Shown here: piece by piece, positions 5,335 through 5,958 of the stretch
How the letters are laid out: each line of letters begins with the position of its first letter
Numbering within the stretch: position 1 is the first letter of the stretch
NCBI GenBank assembly: GCA_003456175.1
Contig: DMPB01000205.1
Coordinates: 20,195 to 26,152 of the forward strand
Direction of reading: 5' to 3'
Length of the DNA stretch: 5,958 nucleotides
From: Chitinophagaceae bacterium
GTDB taxonomy: Bacteria; Bacteroidota; Bacteroidia; Chitinophagales; Chitinophagaceae
Program-made: the position numbers and the translations under genes
The notes under the pieces: model-generated
Told to the model about the DNA's origin: nothing
The model's database searches: none
What the model saw: the letters and a program-made list of their open reading frames with translations, nothing else

Positions 5335-5958
5335 ATGAAAAAAGTAGTTGCTAATGCAGCCGCTGCCATCGCCGATATTGAAAACGGCGCCACTATTATG
5401 TTGGGTGGTTTTGGCTTGTGCGGTATTCCTGAAATATGTATCAACGCACTTGTAGCAAAAGGAGTGCAACAACTTACCTGTATTTCCAATAACGCTGGTG
5501 TCGACGATTTTGGCCTGGGCTTATTGCTCAAAACGCGTCAAATCAAGAAAATGATGAGCAGCTATGTAGGAGAAAATGCAGAATTCGAACGTCAACTTCT
5601 AAGTGGCGAATTAGAGGTAGAGTTAATACCGCAAGGTACGCTTGCCACACGTATTGCTATGGCTGGTATGGGTATTCCTGCGTTTTTCACACCAGCTGGT
5701 TATGGTACAGAAGTAGCCGAAGGCAAAGAAGTTCGTTCTTTTAATGGAAAAATGCATCTCATGGAGCATGCCTTACATGCCAATTTTGCCATTGTAAAGG
5801 CTTACAAAGGCGATACCATGGGTAATTTAATCTTCAGAAAAACAACCCGAAATTTTAGTGCTGCTATGGCAAGAGCCGGCAATATTACCATTGCCGAGGT
5901 AGAACATTTAGTGCCCGCTGGCGAGTTAGATCCCGATGAAATTCATGTGCCAGGCGTA
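5335..5958 (+). CDS. scoA: 3-oxoacid (succinyl-CoA:acetoacetate type) CoA-transferase subunit A, 5' part
   Basis: The frame opens at ATG 5335 ([20 protein letters not shown]) and stays open for 208 codons to the window edge; the family is about 230 residues, so only a short C-terminal piece is missing. Subunit A pairs with subunit B, which carries the catalytic Glu, to move CoA from a donor such as succinyl-CoA onto acetoacetate or a related ketoacid in the cytoplasm. Residues 17-32 ([16 protein letters not shown]) fit the family I CoA-transferase signature. Further matches are [15 protein letters not shown] (51-65), [20 protein letters not shown] (101-120), AGYGTE (121-126), [12 protein letters not shown] (163-174) and [20 protein letters not shown] (188-207). 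The symbol rests on similarity to the SCOT group; an AtoD-type or other acyl substrate cannot be excluded. A candidate promoter lies just upstream, suggesting the gene starts its own unit, with subunit B expected next. Confidence 0.93.
   Translation, partial: MKKVVANAAAAIADIENGATIMLGGFGLCGIPEICINALVAKGVQQLTCISNNAGVDDFGLGLLLKTRQIKKMMSSYVGENAEFERQLLSGELEVELIPQGTLATRIAMAGMGIPAFFTPAGYGTEVAEGKEVRSFNGKMHLMEHALHANFAIVKAYKGDTMGNLIFRKTTRNFSAAMARAGNITIAEVEHLVPAGELDPDEIHVPGV

Noticed and set aside
5199..5531. Minus-strand 110-codon open frame across the DUF4296 end and scoA start
   Set aside because: It is antisense to two well-supported genes, and its composition reads as the reverse of scoA coding sequence with no recognisable domain.

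Overview
The window looks like a piece of a Bacteroidota chromosome, most likely from the Chitinophagaceae/Chitinophagales. The evidence is the gene families: a long atypical RNA polymerase omega protein, a PorD-type (DUF4835) protein, a DUF4296 lipoprotein, and an OmpA protein with thrombospondin-3-like repeats. The starts also lack Shine-Dalgarno sequences, and two upstream regions carry TAnnTTTG-like -7 elements instead of sigma-70 boxes. The DNA looks AT-rich by eye; I did not calculate GC content. Every supported gene is on the + strand and packing is tight. No stretch over 300 bases lacks a gene, and I see no tRNA, rRNA, CRISPR array, insertion sequence or phage gene.

Layout. (1) Bases 1-1460 hold the 3' part of an OmpA-family outer-membrane protein gene, closed by a strong palindromic terminator at 1480-1505. 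(2) Bases 1577-2717 hold a two-gene unit: bamD (outer-membrane protein assembly lipoprotein) overlaps the omega-subunit gene rpoZ by 32 bases. A candidate promoter lies at 1551-1558 and a clear terminator at 2739-2765. (3) Bases 2782-5298 hold a three-gene unit: coaBC (coenzyme A synthesis), porD/DUF4835 (one base after the coaBC stop) and a small DUF4296 lipoprotein gene (eight bases after porD). (4) From 5335 to the right edge lies scoA, subunit A of a succinyl-CoA:3-ketoacid-type CoA transferase, cut by the window end. It has its own candidate -7 element at 5307-5314.

How they work together. Three or four products belong to the cell envelope: OmpA-like protein, BamD, PorD-like protein and probably the DUF4296 lipoprotein. 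They are interleaved with core genes (rpoZ, coaBC). ScoA activates acetoacetate or a similar ketoacid with CoA, and its partner subunit B should lie just to the right.

I found no evidence for a new system. The points most worth a second look are replaced active-site residues in the CoaC half of CoaBC, a degenerate peptidoglycan-binding site in the OmpA domain, the bamD/rpoZ overlap, and the uncharacterised DUF4296 lipoprotein co-transcribed with porD.
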